Source: RPRC01 sp963746935
Lineage (GTDB): Bacteria; Desulfobacterota; Desulfuromonadia; Geobacterales; Geobacteraceae
DNA: 64,000 nucleotides
Reading direction: 5' to 3'
NCBI GenBank assembly: GCA_963746935.1
Contig: CAVVDU010000008.1
Coordinates: forward strand, 372,001-436,000
The notes beneath the pieces were generated by a model. The model saw only the letters and a list, made by a program, of their open reading frames with translations. It ran no database searches and was not told where the DNA came from. The position numbers were made by a program, and so were the translations under genes. Within the stretch, counting starts at the first letter, position 1. The number at the start of each line of letters is the position of its first letter. Below are positions 44,828-53,618 of this stretch, one piece after another.

Positions 44828-44888
44828 TCTGTAACCTCGACGTTGGTTCTCGATATCATCACAGGCCAACAAGCCCATGACGGCGTTA

Positions 44889-45944
44889 TTAAAGATACCT
44901 TTTTATCTGTTCCAGAAGTTCTTCCGGCGTAGGTAGAGAACCGGTTCCCGAAGGTCTGCCATAGAAGAAAACCTCCGCATCCCGAGCAACAGAAAGACGG
45001 ACGTCCTCCACCATTTGTCCGGTATTGAGTTCAATATCCAGGATCTTCTTGCAGTGTGCAGTAAGCGATAAAAATGCTTCCGCCGGGAACGGGAAGAGCG
45101 TTATCGGGCGCAAAAGACCGACTTTCAGACCTTCATCCCTGGCCATCATCACTGCCGTCTTTGCAATTCTTGCCGCCGATCCGAACCCTGTCACGACAAG
45201 AGACGCATCAGACGTCTCATACTCCTCCCAGCGGGCCTCCTTCTCTTTCAGCTGCTGATACTTGGCATGGAGTTTCCAGTTATGTGCCTCCAGTTCCCCA
45301 TCACCGAGAAAAAGGGATTTAACGATCCGCTGCTCCCCGCCGCCTGTTCCTCGAAGCGCCCAATCCTTGACCGGCAGTTCGGTCTTCGGCCTCGGATGCG
45401 GAATAAGAGGTTCTTTCATCTGCCCAACCACAGCGTCGCCGAGGATCATTACCGGTGTACGGTATATCTCCGCAAGATCAAAGGCATGCATCGTCATGTC
45501 ATACATTTCCTGTATTGTTGCGGGAGCAATCACGATGATATGATAACCACCGTGTCCGCCACCTTTCACTGCCTGGAAATAATCTCCCTGGGAAGCATCA
45601 ATTCCGCCGAGCCCCGGACCCGATCGGGAGATATTCACGATCAGGCACGGGAGTTCCATCCCCGCCATATAGGAAATCGCTTCCATCTTCAGGGAAATCC
45701 CTGGACTGGATGAAGAAGTCATGGCACGGACACCGGTTGCGGCAGCCCCCATCACCATATTGATCGCTGCAATTTCACTTTCCGCCTGGATGAACTCCCC
45801 ATTCAGCCCTGGCATCTCACGGGACATGAATTCCGGTATATCATTCTGGGGGGTGATGGGATAGCCGAAATAGTAGCGACAGCCAGCCTCAATCGCCCCC
45901 ATACATATGGCCTCATTACCTTTTACCAGCAAACGTTTCGGCAA
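44889..45944 (-). CDS. korA: 2-oxoacid:ferredoxin oxidoreductase alpha subunit
   Basis: Alpha subunit (pyrimidine-binding domain plus transketolase C-terminal domain). It begins PKRLLVKGNEAICMGAIEAG, CRYYFGYPITPQNDIPEFMS and contains QAESEIAAINMVMGAAATG and the substrate-loop SSSPGISLKMEAISYMAGME. 351 aa is the length of the VorB/KorA type that lacks a fused gamma domain. The start is TTG with GGAGG five bases before it. Assignment to 2-oxoglutarate rather than 3-methyl-2-oxobutanoate rests on family resemblance and the Geobacter-like context, and is not certain. Confidence 0.88.
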   Translation of the reverse strand: MPKRLLVKGNEAICMGAIEAGCRYYFGYPITPQNDIPEFMSREMPGLNGEFIQAESEIAAINMVMGAAATGVRAMTSSSSPGISLKMEAISYMAGMELPCLIVNISRSGPGLGGIDASQGDYFQAVKGGGHGGYHIIVIAPATIQEMYDMTMHAFDLAEIYRTPVMILGDAVVGQMKEPLIPHPRPKTELPVKDWALRGTGGGEQRIVKSLFLGDGELEAHNWKLHAKYQQLKEKEARWEEYETSDASLVVTGFGSAARIAKTAVMMARDEGLKVGLLRPITLFPFPAEAFLSLTAHCKKILDIELNTGQMVEDVRLSVARDAEVFFYGRPSGTGSLPTPEELLEQIKRYL

Positions 45945-46097
45945 GGCATCCTCCCTTGGACTTTATACATCGCAGCTATTTGTTTTACCGAACAATACTG
46001 CAGGTGCCGTGACTCTTCCTGATGCAACAGGTGATGGAGACCGCTCAACCCAAACTCTTGTCAAGAGTATATGCATACTGATTTAGTCATAAGAAGA

Positions 46098-46304
46098 CTA
46101 CTTGAATACCAAAATTGCCACATCAGGACACATTTCGGCGCACAAGGCACAGCCGGAACATTTATGTTTAGCTTCACCCAGAATCGCAGGGGTATAGCCA
46201 CAATTATTAATTTGCTCACTCAAGACAATACATTTAATCGGGCATGCTATGGTACAAAGTCCGCAACCTTTGCATCTCAGTTCGTCAATCTCAATTTTCG
46301 GCAT
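46098..46304 (-). CDS. korD: 2x[4Fe-4S] ferredoxin subunit of the oxidoreductase
   Basis: A 68-aa bacterial-type ferredoxin with two Cys-x2-Cys-x2-Cys-x3-Cys-Pro clusters: CKGCGLCTIACP (residues 11-22) and CSGCALCAEMCP (49-60). It is the electron-accepting delta subunit of the oxidoreductase encoded next on the same strand, and is probably the first gene of korDABC. A 153-bp gap follows before the alpha gene, with no gene in it. Confidence 0.93.
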   Translation of the reverse strand: MPKIEIDELRCKGCGLCTIACPIKCIVLSEQINNCGYTPAILGEAKHKCSGCALCAEMCPDVAILVFK

Positions 46305-46483
46305 ATCATTTCCCTTACAGTAGAAAGAAGTATTACCTTAGAGTTTCACTGGAAAAAGCAAACAACAACTGAGGTTCAGTCAGTATCTTTTATATTATTC
46401 AATGTATTTCGCTTGATTTTGAGCAATTTTGCGTTTAAATAAAAGAATGTCAGACCTATTAAATCTTTGAGGAGGGAGAGCAA

Positions 46484-46975
46484 ATGCCCGCAACACTGGT
46501 AGAACTTGCCGCCAATATTGTCTCATCACATGCCTCTGTTAATGAAATGACGACAGAGGAGCTTCTGCTAGAGATACAGAAGGTTTATGCTGCGCTCCAA
46601 CAACTTGAGGTATCAGGAACGAATCTTGATTCACCTGCTGAATCAGAGAAGAAAGTTCCCACAATGACCCTCAAAAAAGCATTCCAGGCAGACCAGGTCT
46701 ATTGCCTTGTCTGCGGTAGAGGAGGAATGAAGACCCTCGCCCGTCATCTTGCTCAAGCACATGGATTGAAACCGGGCGAATACCGTAAGCAGTTCAATAT
46801 CCCGGCGAGCCAGCCTCTTACTGCTAGGAACTTCTCGGAAGGCAGGAAGAAGATGGCTCAAGACAGAGGACTGGCTGAAAATCTTGCAAAAGCACGTGCT
46901 GTGAGAGCAGCAAAACTGAAGGCTGAGAAAGAAGCTCCGAAAAAACCTGGACGCACAGCCAAGAAAAAAGCCTGA
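46484..46975 (+). CDS. MucR/Ros-family zinc-finger transcriptional regulator
   Basis: A 163-aa DNA-binding protein of the MucR/Ros family, H-NS-like gene silencers in alphaproteobacteria that also occur in Geobacter-type bacteria. The N-terminal segment (ELAANIVSSHASVNEMTTEE) resembles the MucR oligomerisation region. The prokaryotic zinc finger is CLVCGRGGMKTLARHLAQAH (Cys-x2-Cys-x9+-His-x4-His), followed by GLKPGEYRKQFNIPASQPLT. The C terminus is a Lys/Ala/Arg-rich tail longer than in Ros. GAGGAGGGAG precedes the ATG. Monocistronic, with a strong terminator. Divergent from korDABC, so regulation of that operon is possible but unproven. Confidence 0.88.
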   Translation: MPATLVELAANIVSSHASVNEMTTEELLLEIQKVYAALQQLEVSGTNLDSPAESEKKVPTMTLKKAFQADQVYCLVCGRGGMKTLARHLAQAHGLKPGEYRKQFNIPASQPLTARNFSEGRKKMAQDRGLAENLAKARAVRAAKLKAEKEAPKKPGRTAKKKA

Positions 46976-46997
46976 CATACCGTCTTCATCTTTCAAA

Positions 46998-47050
46998 CGT
47001 CTGAACCCCGCCACGGATACTGAAACCGCATCGGGGTTCAGACGTTTTTT
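46998..47050 (+). terminator. Strong terminator after the MucR-like gene
   Basis: Perfect 13-bp stem (cgtctgaaccccg / cggggttcagacg) followed by six T, 22 bases after the stop and before the convergent ctpA gene. Confidence 0.93.
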
Positions 47051-47070
47051 GTCCCGGCAGTGTTCTCTCT

Positions 47071-48402
47071 CTACCCTGTCTTCTGCATACTCTTCAGGAT
47101 TTCCCACCCTTTCAAAAGGTCCAGGGCCCGGAGAATCTGATAATCTCCCTTGAATTGCTCATCTATTTTGTAGGCTGGCTGCTTTTGTACCTTGTTACCA
47201 GGCTTTTCCTCCGTTCCTTCTGTTGCAAAGTGATTCTCCAGATCTTTTTCCCGAATGCTCAAGGTGTCTTTCTTCTCGGCAGCGGTAATTTCCAAACTCT
47301 CTACGACGATGTCCGGAGTAATTCCTTTTGCCTGAATCGAACGTCCATTGGGAGTATAATACTTGGCTGTCGTGAGTCTCAGTCCTGAATCCTCGGAAAG
47401 AGGAATGATTGTCTGCACGGAACCCTTCCCGAAACTCTGGGTTCCCAGAATAACGGCCCGATTATGGTCCTGGAGTGCACCTGCTACGATCTCAGAGGCA
47501 CTGGCACTGCCACCATTTATGAGAACAACCATCGGATAGCCAAGCTCCTTATTCCCTTTCCGGGAAGTAAATCTCATTTTTGAATCAGGATCTCGCCCTT
47601 CCGTGTAGACAATCAACCCACCTTCAGCTATGAAGTGATCCGCCACCCTGACAGCCTGATCAAGAAGTCCGCCGGGATCATTGCGCATATCCAGGATGAG
47701 GCCTTTCAGAGAGCCGCCATTTTCCTTTTTCAAGGTTTGCAGAGCCTTTACAAGATCCTCGTCAGTTTTTTCCTGAAACTGAGCAATTCTGACATAGCCG
47801 TAACCATTGTCGAGAGTCTTGAACTTGACACTCTTGACCTGAATGATATCTCGAACCAAGGTAAACTCTTTTGGTTTATCAAAGCCTTCCCGCATGATAG
47901 TGATCGTGACTTTGCTGCCCTTTGGCCCTCTCATGTGCTTAACAGCATCCATGATCGTCATGTCTTTGGTGAGTTTATCCTCAATTTTCAGTATCTGGTC
48001 ACCTGACTTGATGCCTGCTCGAAAAGCCGGCGTGTCTTCTATTGGAGAGATAACCGTCAGATAACCGTCCTTTACCGTTATTTCAATTCCCAGCCCGCCG
48101 AATGACCCTTTAGTCTCAACTTTCAACTCCTTGTACATATCAGGTGGCAGGAAAGAACTGTGCGGGTCGAGTGACGAGAGCATTCCGTTGATTGCGCCAT
48201 AGACAAGTTTCTTTGTATCAACCTCTTCTACATAATTTTTCTGAACGATCTTAAGCACATCGGTAAATAGCTCAATTGATTCATAATCATTTCCGCTCTC
48301 TGCTGCGCATCGGTGCTGCACCCCAAAACCAATGACCACAACCAGGGCAGAAATTGCGGCAATAAACAGAGCAATCCTTCTTCCTTTACTTTTCGTTACC
48401 AT
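47071..48402 (-). CDS. ctpA: Carboxy-terminal processing protease (S41A)
   Basis: Periplasmic serine protease of the Ctp/Prc family that cleaves C-terminal ends of envelope proteins. The leader helix is IALFIAAISALVVVIGFGVQ. A PDZ domain (about residues 95-170: GGLGIEITVKDGYLTVISPI, SGDQILKIEDK) follows, then the protease core with nucleophile Ser in GGSASASEIVAGAL and general-base Lys in QSFGKGSVQTI. 443 aa is typical. GGAGG precedes the ATG. It ends the ftsE-ftsX-envC-ctpA group, the usual placement next to the EnvC-type activator. Confidence 0.93.
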   Translation of the reverse strand: MVTKSKGRRIALFIAAISALVVVIGFGVQHRCAAESGNDYESIELFTDVLKIVQKNYVEEVDTKKLVYGAINGMLSSLDPHSSFLPPDMYKELKVETKGSFGGLGIEITVKDGYLTVISPIEDTPAFRAGIKSGDQILKIEDKLTKDMTIMDAVKHMRGPKGSKVTITIMREGFDKPKEFTLVRDIIQVKSVKFKTLDNGYGYVRIAQFQEKTDEDLVKALQTLKKENGGSLKGLILDMRNDPGGLLDQAVRVADHFIAEGGLIVYTEGRDPDSKMRFTSRKGNKELGYPMVVLINGGSASASEIVAGALQDHNRAVILGTQSFGKGSVQTIIPLSEDSGLRLTTAKYYTPNGRSIQAKGITPDIVVESLEITAAEKKDTLSIREKDLENHFATEGTEEKPGNKVQKQPAYKIDEQFKGDYQILRALDLLKGWEILKSMQKTG

Positions 48403-48442
48403 TATTCCTCCAAAATTGTGCTTTTATTCTAGCTTCAAACTG

Positions 48443-49639
48443 TTATCGAACCCAGAGAGTTGGATCTATTGGCTTCCCTTGGTATCTAATTTCGAAATAG
48501 AGACTTGACCCTCGAGGGGAATCAACGTCCCCGACACTCGCCAATAGCTCATTCTTTGCAACATTCGCCCCTACCCGTTTGTACACTTTGGAGTTGTGTG
48601 CATAGAGACTGAAAAAACCGTCGCCATGGTCCACAATAACCATATTTCCGTAGCCCTTGAAATAACCGGAGAAGACAACTGTTCCGGAATAAATTGAACG
48701 TACGTCTGCTCCAATAGGCGCGGCAATGGATATTCCGTTGCTGATCGTATACGAATTGAACTCAGGGTGCTTATGCCTGCCGAAGGAATCAACAATCCGG
48801 CCTTGTGTTGGTAGGGAGAGTCGACCTTTTTGGGCGCCGAAACCGGTGGAAGTGGATGGCGGGACAAAGCTAGTGCCCCCTTTACCGTCGCGTTGAACGG
48901 AATGTTTACGGGTTTTTGCAGTATATCTCTTTCTACTGGCCGCTTCAAGTTTTTCCACTATTGACTGCAAACGCCTGGAATTTGCCTCAAGTTCCTGCAG
49001 AGACGCGATATACGTCTTCTTATCCTCGCGGACTTTGAGAAGATAGGCAGCTTTTTTGGCTTTTTCCGTCTCAATTTCCTGTTTTTTCACCACAATGCTC
49101 TGTTTGAAATTCTCTTTACGGCGAACATCATGCTCCATACTTGTCTTCAGTTCCTGGAGTTTCGCAATCCTTTCATTGTATTCCGCCACCATCTGACGGT
49201 CATTTTCCAAAAGGGCTTTCATATAACGGAGATTTTCCAGCATCTTTGGTAATGACTCTGATGAAAAGAGAAAGCGAATGTTACCGACTTCCCCTGCCTT
49301 ATACACTGAAACGAGGCGATTTTGTATCAGCTTCTTTCTTGCCTCGACATCCTTTACGACTGTGCCGATTTCGGAACGGGTCTTATCGAGGCTCTTCTCA
49401 ACAGATTTCAGATCCCGATTGAGATCTGACAGGCTCCGCTCTTTCATCTGCAGACTCAAGTCTATCTTCGCCAACTCATCGGAAACAGCACTCTCCACCT
49501 GAGACGTCTTTGTGATCAGGCGTTTCTTCTCCCTAATCTCCTTCTTGATCCCCCGCAGTTGCTTTTTGGCATCTGAAGACCACGCGGAAGAAGCGAGACA
49601 GGCGATGAGGAACAGAAGTATAAATGATTTTAATGACAT
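48443..49639 (-). CDS. envC: EnvC-like murein hydrolase activator (degenerate LytM)
   Basis: Periplasmic coiled-coil plus LytM protein that, under FtsEX control, switches on amidases for septal splitting. A signal peptide (SFILLFLIACLASSAWSSDA) is followed by about 200 residues of coiled coil and a C-terminal M23-like domain. Catalytic metal residues are lost: SNGISIAAP where active enzymes have HxGxD, and SLYFEIR for LHFEIR, so it is an activator rather than a hydrolase. It follows ftsX directly (TGATCATG). A GTG at 49645 overlapping the ftsX stop is an alternative start. Confidence 0.9.
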   Translation of the reverse strand: MSLKSFILLFLIACLASSAWSSDAKKQLRGIKKEIREKKRLITKTSQVESAVSDELAKIDLSLQMKERSLSDLNRDLKSVEKSLDKTRSEIGTVVKDVEARKKLIQNRLVSVYKAGEVGNIRFLFSSESLPKMLENLRYMKALLENDRQMVAEYNERIAKLQELKTSMEHDVRRKENFKQSIVVKKQEIETEKAKKAAYLLKVREDKKTYIASLQELEANSRRLQSIVEKLEAASRKRYTAKTRKHSVQRDGKGGTSFVPPSTSTGFGAQKGRLSLPTQGRIVDSFGRHKHPEFNSYTISNGISIAAPIGADVRSIYSGTVVFSGYFKGYGNMVIVDHGDGFFSLYAHNSKVYKRVGANVAKNELLASVGDVDSPRGSSLYFEIRYQGKPIDPTLWVR

Positions 49640-49641
49640 GA

Positions 49642-50586
49642 TCACAGACTGATAAAGCGTTTCAGAGAGAAAAGGCTTCCTAAAAAACCAAGGGCAGCCC
49701 CTCCGAAAAGCAGGGCGACAAGGTAGTTAACAGGAAGAAAAAGAAGTCCAGCATCCATCGTGTTAAAATTGAAAAAAAAGTCCGCATTATGCAGAAACGC
49801 CAGGTAGACTCCTGAAAGTATGAGAATCGCAAGAGCCGCTCCAACAAACCCCTGCACCACTCCTTCGATGAGAAAAGGAACCTTGATAAACAAACGGGTC
49901 GCCCCCACAAGGCCCATCAATTCCAATTCGTCTTTGCGAGCATATATTGTCAACTTGATGGTATTGGCAACGATAAAAACAACTGCAAGAACAATAAAAC
50001 CGGCAACCAGACTTCCGGCAAAACGTACCAGATCCATGAAATGACTGAATCGTTTTACCCATTCCTCGCCGTACTGAACCTCGGTGATCATCGGGATTTT
50101 CTTGAGTCGTTCCACATACAGGCCAATAGACTTGCTGTCACGGCTGTCTTTTTTCAGGTGGATCTCAAGAGAAGCAGGAAGAATTTCGGAAGAGACACCC
50201 TCCAAAATCGATTCCTGGCCTTTGAGACGGCTGTAGAACTTCTGGAGCGCTTCTTCCTGGGAAACATAGATTATATCCGCCGTTCCTTCAATTGCATGAA
50301 TCTTCTCCTTCAGGTTCGCCAGATCCCCCGGAGAGAGATTCTTATCAAAATATGCAGTTACCTGCACCCTGTCACTCCAGTTTTCCGTTACTCGTTCCAG
50401 ATTTACATAAATAAGCAGCGATAGGGAAAGAATCAAAAAAGCAAGAGTTATCGTTCCGATTGTTAAAAGGGTGACGAGAAGATTCTGCCGGATATTGATG
50501 AAAGCCCTCTCCACGAAATAATGGATGCGTCCCCCGACTCCTTCCCTGGCCAGCTTCGGCCTTTTTGCAACCTTTTTACGCGACAT
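49642..50586 (-). CDS. ftsX: Cell division ABC transporter permease FtsX
   Basis: Integral membrane partner of FtsE that transmits ATPase cycles across the membrane to the EnvC-type activator. The protein has a cytoplasmic N-terminal stretch, helix 1 (LLVTLLTIGTITLAFLILSL), a periplasmic loop with WSDRVQVTAYFDKNLSPGDL, and three C-terminal helices with YARKDELELMGLVGAT. 314 aa. The start ATG 50586 has GGAGG six bases before it and overlaps the ftsE end by 11 bases. The open frame upstream to 50694 is ftsE sequence. Confidence 0.93.
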   Translation of the reverse strand: MSRKKVAKRPKLAREGVGGRIHYFVERAFINIRQNLLVTLLTIGTITLAFLILSLSLLIYVNLERVTENWSDRVQVTAYFDKNLSPGDLANLKEKIHAIEGTADIIYVSQEEALQKFYSRLKGQESILEGVSSEILPASLEIHLKKDSRDSKSIGLYVERLKKIPMITEVQYGEEWVKRFSHFMDLVRFAGSLVAGFIVLAVVFIVANTIKLTIYARKDELELMGLVGATRLFIKVPFLIEGVVQGFVGAALAILILSGVYLAFLHNADFFFNFNTMDAGLLFLPVNYLVALLFGGAALGFLGSLFSLKRFISL

Positions 50587-51244
50587 CGGAATCCTCCACG
50601 ATACGGCCGTTATCAAGAACAATAAGCCGTTTGTGGCAATTATCGATGAGTCGTCTGTCATGGGTTGCCACAACCACGGTACTTCCCCTGACATTTGCTT
50701 CTTTCAAAATAGCAAGAACTGTTTCCTTGGATTCCTCATCGAGATTGCCTGTAGGCTCATCCGCCAGAATGATTTTTGGTTCGTTGACAAGCGCACGAGC
50801 TAAAGCTATCCGTTGTTGTTCTCCTCCTGAAAGACGGAGTGGCGTTGCATTGATTTTCTTTTCCATTCCCATATGCTTGAGTACATGGTAGACGCGCTTA
50901 TTGATATCTTTTTTACCCCACCCCATGACCTCAAGAGTCAGTGCCACGTTCTCCAACACAGTCCGAGAGGGGAGGAGTTTGAAATCCTGGAAGACAACGC
51001 CGATTTTCCGTCTGAGGAAAGGCAACTGGGCTGATGGAAGATTAGTCACATTGATGCCGTCGATGACGACCTGCCCCCGCGTTGGTCTCAAAGCACCGTA
51101 TAGAAGTTTCATCAATGTTGACTTGCCTGCACCGGAAACACCGGTCAGAAAAACGAACTCACCCTTGTTAATTTTCAGCGTCACATTGCTCAGAGCGGCA
51201 CCATCACTCTGATAAGACATGAACACATTGTGAAGTTGAATCAT
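50576..51244 (-). CDS. ftsE: Cell division ATP-binding protein FtsE
   Basis: ABC-type ATPase of the FtsEX complex. Walker A is GVSGAGKST (about residues 36-44), signature LSGGEQQRIALARALV, Walker B KIILADEPTGNLDEES, H-loop VVATHD. The 222-aa length is exact for FtsE. CGGAG lies before the ATG. First gene of ftsE-ftsX-envC-ctpA. Confidence 0.95.
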   Translation of the reverse strand: MIQLHNVFMSYQSDGAALSNVTLKINKGEFVFLTGVSGAGKSTLMKLLYGALRPTRGQVVIDGINVTNLPSAQLPFLRRKIGVVFQDFKLLPSRTVLENVALTLEVMGWGKKDINKRVYHVLKHMGMEKKINATPLRLSGGEQQRIALARALVNEPKIILADEPTGNLDEESKETVLAILKEANVRGSTVVVATHDRRLIDNCHKRLIVLDNGRIVEDSDVA

Positions 51245-51422
51245 TGAAATCGCTCCGGGAGAAATGTAGGTTTAAGATGCGAGGAAAAGAGGCAAAACAC
51301 CCACCCCCGGTAAAAAACAGTGAGCCGTTCAGCACAATGCCCTCAGGATACAACTGCAGTATCATGACCAATGTTGCGTTGCGCGTCTCCGCAACGGCAT
51401 GATTACTGATGGAAACTGCAGC

Positions 51423-51608
51423 TCAGAAACGAACCATGGCAAAACCCCAGGCAGCATAGCAAAACAAAAAAGCTCCTCCCCATATCAAGGCGGTTTTCCT
51501 CAGAAAAATACCCTTAGAGGGAAAAGAATAGAGCATAAAACCTGCGGCTGAGACTATCCAGCCCCAAAAGGCGATTTCACAAAACAGTGCCCAGGTTTCG
51601 TTTATCAC
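51423..51608 (-). CDS. Small two-helix membrane protein (61 aa)
   Basis: A 61-aa hydrophobic protein with two predicted membrane helices (IAFWGWIVSAAGFMLYSF and ALIWGGAFLFCYAAWGFAMV) joined by a short basic loop (PSKGIFLRKT). Its start lies inside the 3' end of the glycosyltransferase gene (32-base overlap), suggesting translational coupling. No family recognised. Small membrane partners next to polyprenol-phosphate glycosyltransferases are common, but a role here is a guess. Confidence 0.6.
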   Translation of the reverse strand: MINETWALFCEIAFWGWIVSAAGFMLYSFPSKGIFLRKTALIWGGAFLFCYAAWGFAMVRF

Positions 51609-52347
51609 TAGCTTCTCCAGAGCAGAACAATCGCCTGCATAGTGAACCGATCCTCAATTTCCACACCATAAGTACCGCTTCGCGAACAATCTTTTTAGAC
51701 ATTTTGGAGGTCCCTGCATGGCGATCGATAAAAATGATCGGTACCTCGCCGATTCGGAAGCCTTTTTCCATGCAGAGAAAATTCATCTCTATTTGAAAGG
51801 AATATCCGTCTGAGCAAACCTTATCGAGATTGATGGCTTCCAAAACCTCGCGTCTGAAGCATTTGAAGCCACTGGTACAGTCAGAAACCTTGAGGCCGGT
51901 TACCATCCTTGTATAAATAGTCGCACAGTAGCTGAGAAGTAGTCTCCGGATAGGCCAGTTAACGACGCTTACTCCTGTCTTGTAGCGCGAACCGATAACA
52001 AGATCATAAGATTCCGCCTCTTTCAGCAATGAGGGGAGACTCTTCGGATCATGGGAAAAATCAGCATCCATTTCAACGACATAAGTGGCGCCCTCATGCA
52101 GAGCAATCCGAAAACCATCGCGATACGCTGATCCCAAACCAAGCTTGGCTGGCCGTCGAAGCAAGAGAACCCGAGTATCACTTTTTGTCATCTTCTCGAC
52201 AACATCGCCTGTCCCGTCGGGAGAGTTATCATCAACAACAAGAATTGAGATCCGCGAATCCTGAGCAAGAACTTCAGGAATAATCCTGAGGATGTTCTCG
52301 CGTTCGTTATACGTGGGAATTACAACCAGAACTTTCAATTGATTCAA
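51577..52347 (-). CDS. Polyprenol-phosphate mannosyltransferase-like glycosyltransferase (GT2)
   Basis: Family 2 glycosyltransferase of the dolichol/polyprenol-phosphate mannose synthase type, which transfers a sugar from a nucleotide donor to a lipid phosphate at the inner membrane. The GT2 core has VVIPTYNERENI, LVVDDNSPDGTGD, the DxD in VEMDADFSHDP, and VIGSRY and TSGFKCFRREV. No C-terminal membrane helices are present, as in the soluble DPM1 type. There is no in-frame ATG at the start. TTG codons at 52347 and 52338 near AAGG are the best options, and one at 52392 is also open. Confidence 0.85.
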   Translation of the reverse strand: MNQLKVLVVIPTYNERENILRIIPEVLAQDSRISILVVDDNSPDGTGDVVEKMTKSDTRVLLLRRPAKLGLGSAYRDGFRIALHEGATYVVEMDADFSHDPKSLPSLLKEAESYDLVIGSRYKTGVSVVNWPIRRLLLSYCATIYTRMVTGLKVSDCTSGFKCFRREVLEAINLDKVCSDGYSFQIEMNFLCMEKGFRIGEVPIIFIDRHAGTSKMSKKIVREAVLMVWKLRIGSLCRRLFCSGEASDKRNLGTVL

Positions 52348-52531
52348 CCTTGTTTCCCATAAAAACGGGTAAAATAAAGAATAAAAACGCAAACGGCTGA
52401 ACTAACACATCTGCACGGAAAAAACTAAAATACCGAATTTATTAGCTTGGATAGATGCAGAATATGTTTTTTCCCCATGCAAGTCAAGGGAAAGGGAGAT
52501 TGTTGAAGGGAAAGGATACAGGGTACACTAT

Positions 52532-52563
52532 AAAAAAAAGGTCATGCAAATGCATGACCTTTT
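52532..52563 (-). terminator. Terminator after the tRNA-Asp/Val/Asp cluster
   Basis: Perfect 13-bp stem (aaaaggtcatgca / tgcatgacctttt) with a 2-base loop and eight T on the minus strand, eight bases beyond the last tRNA. Confidence 0.93.
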
Positions 52564-52570
52564 CTAATTC

Positions 52571-52647
<77 letters not shown>

Positions 52648-52690
52648 GCAAGCACTACCTCTGAAAACAACAATAAAAACGTGTTAAAAA

Positions 52691-52766
52691 TGGTGGGCGA
52701 AACAGGGATCGAACCTGTGACATCCAGCTTGTAAGGCTGGCGCTCTCCCAGCTGAGCTATTCGCCC
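52691..52766 (-). tRNA. tRNA-Val (UAC)
   Basis: 76-nt cloverleaf on the minus strand starting GGGCGAATAGCTCAG, anticodon loop CTTACAA (TAC), T-loop GGTTCGATC, encoded CCA. It sits between the two tRNA-Asp genes. Confidence 0.97.
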
Positions 52767-52775
52767 ATATTATTT

Positions 52776-52852
<77 letters not shown>

Positions 52853-52924
52853 TGAATACTAATTTCCCCTGCAGCAAACTCTCTGCAGGTTGCCTCATAT
52901 GGAGGCGAACTGCGTTATCACCTA

Positions 52925-53209
52925 TTATTTCTTCTTGGAATTGACCGAATCCTTTAACCCTTTTCCCGGCTTGAACTTGGGAGATATGGAAGCAGGGATA
53001 GCAATTTTTTTCCCGGTTTGAGGATTCAAGCCTTTTCGAGCAGCCCTTTGTACCGTACTGAAGGTGCCAAAGCCGACAAGACTGAGCTTGTCGCCCTTTT
53101 TCAAGCAATCAGTGACTGCTTCAATCAGGCATTTCAAGGCTTTATCAGCATCAGTTTTTGTCAGTTCGGCTTCTGCTGCTATCGCACTAATTAATTCAGC
53201 TTTAGTCAC
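52925..53209 (-). CDS. hup: DNA-binding protein HU
   Basis: Small nucleoid-associated histone-like protein, 94 aa. The HU/IHF fold is clear: TKAELISAIAAEAELTKTDA, then the family signature GFGTFSTVQRAARKGLNPQT and the DNA-binding arm. It starts with GTG at 53209 after AGGAGG. The open frame to 53287 is leader. A textbook sigma-70 promoter lies just upstream. HU rather than IHF is called from the overall sequence. Confidence 0.95.
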   Translation of the reverse strand: MTKAELISAIAAEAELTKTDADKALKCLIEAVTDCLKKGDKLSLVGFGTFSTVQRAARKGLNPQTGKKIAIPASISPKFKPGKGLKDSVNSKKK

Positions 53210-53258
53210 TTGAACCTCCTGGTACGCATGAAAGAAACACTGCAAAAAAAGAAGCCTA

Positions 53259-53287
53259 TTTATAGCAAGGGGGACATTGAGTGTCAA
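53259..53287 (-). promoter_or_regulatory. Sigma-70 promoter of hup
   Basis: Perfect TTGACA, 17-base spacer and TATAAA on the minus strand, with a predicted transcript start about 45 bases before the GTG. Confidence 0.88.
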
Positions 53288-53534
53288 GCGTTTTTATCAT
53301 GCTGATATAAGTAACAAAAATCTGAAATTCTTTTCCACTATGTTATTTCGACTGTACCAACAAACAGGGTCTTCACGACGCGTGACGAAAAATATTAAGG
53401 CAGAAATTTATCTTCGACCAGTGAGAGCGAAAAATTTCATAGATATAGCCTGCAAGATGGCCGCCTATCCCAATTTCCCGTCATTTTCATTCCCTTTGGG
53501 ATCACTTTATGAGAAAAAACATAATTTCCCGTGA
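53288..53534. other. Gene-free region between hup and clpX
   Basis: AT-rich stretch upstream of the hup promoter and downstream of the clpX terminator. A weak open frame on the plus strand (53277-53534) has no ribosome site or recognisable protein. Nothing else seen. Confidence 0.4.
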
Positions 53535-53569
53535 TGGGAAAAGAGGGAATCTCAGAAGACTCCCTCTTT
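53535..53569 (-). terminator. Probable terminator after clpX
   Basis: A 9-bp stem (aaagaggga / tccctcttt) with a 12-base loop, ending in a short T run on the minus strand, 50 bases beyond the clpX stop. Confidence 0.65.
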
Positions 53570-53618
53570 AACTATCCCTAGCTGCTACTTTCTGCAACGA
53601 CACAACAGCGTAATACTA

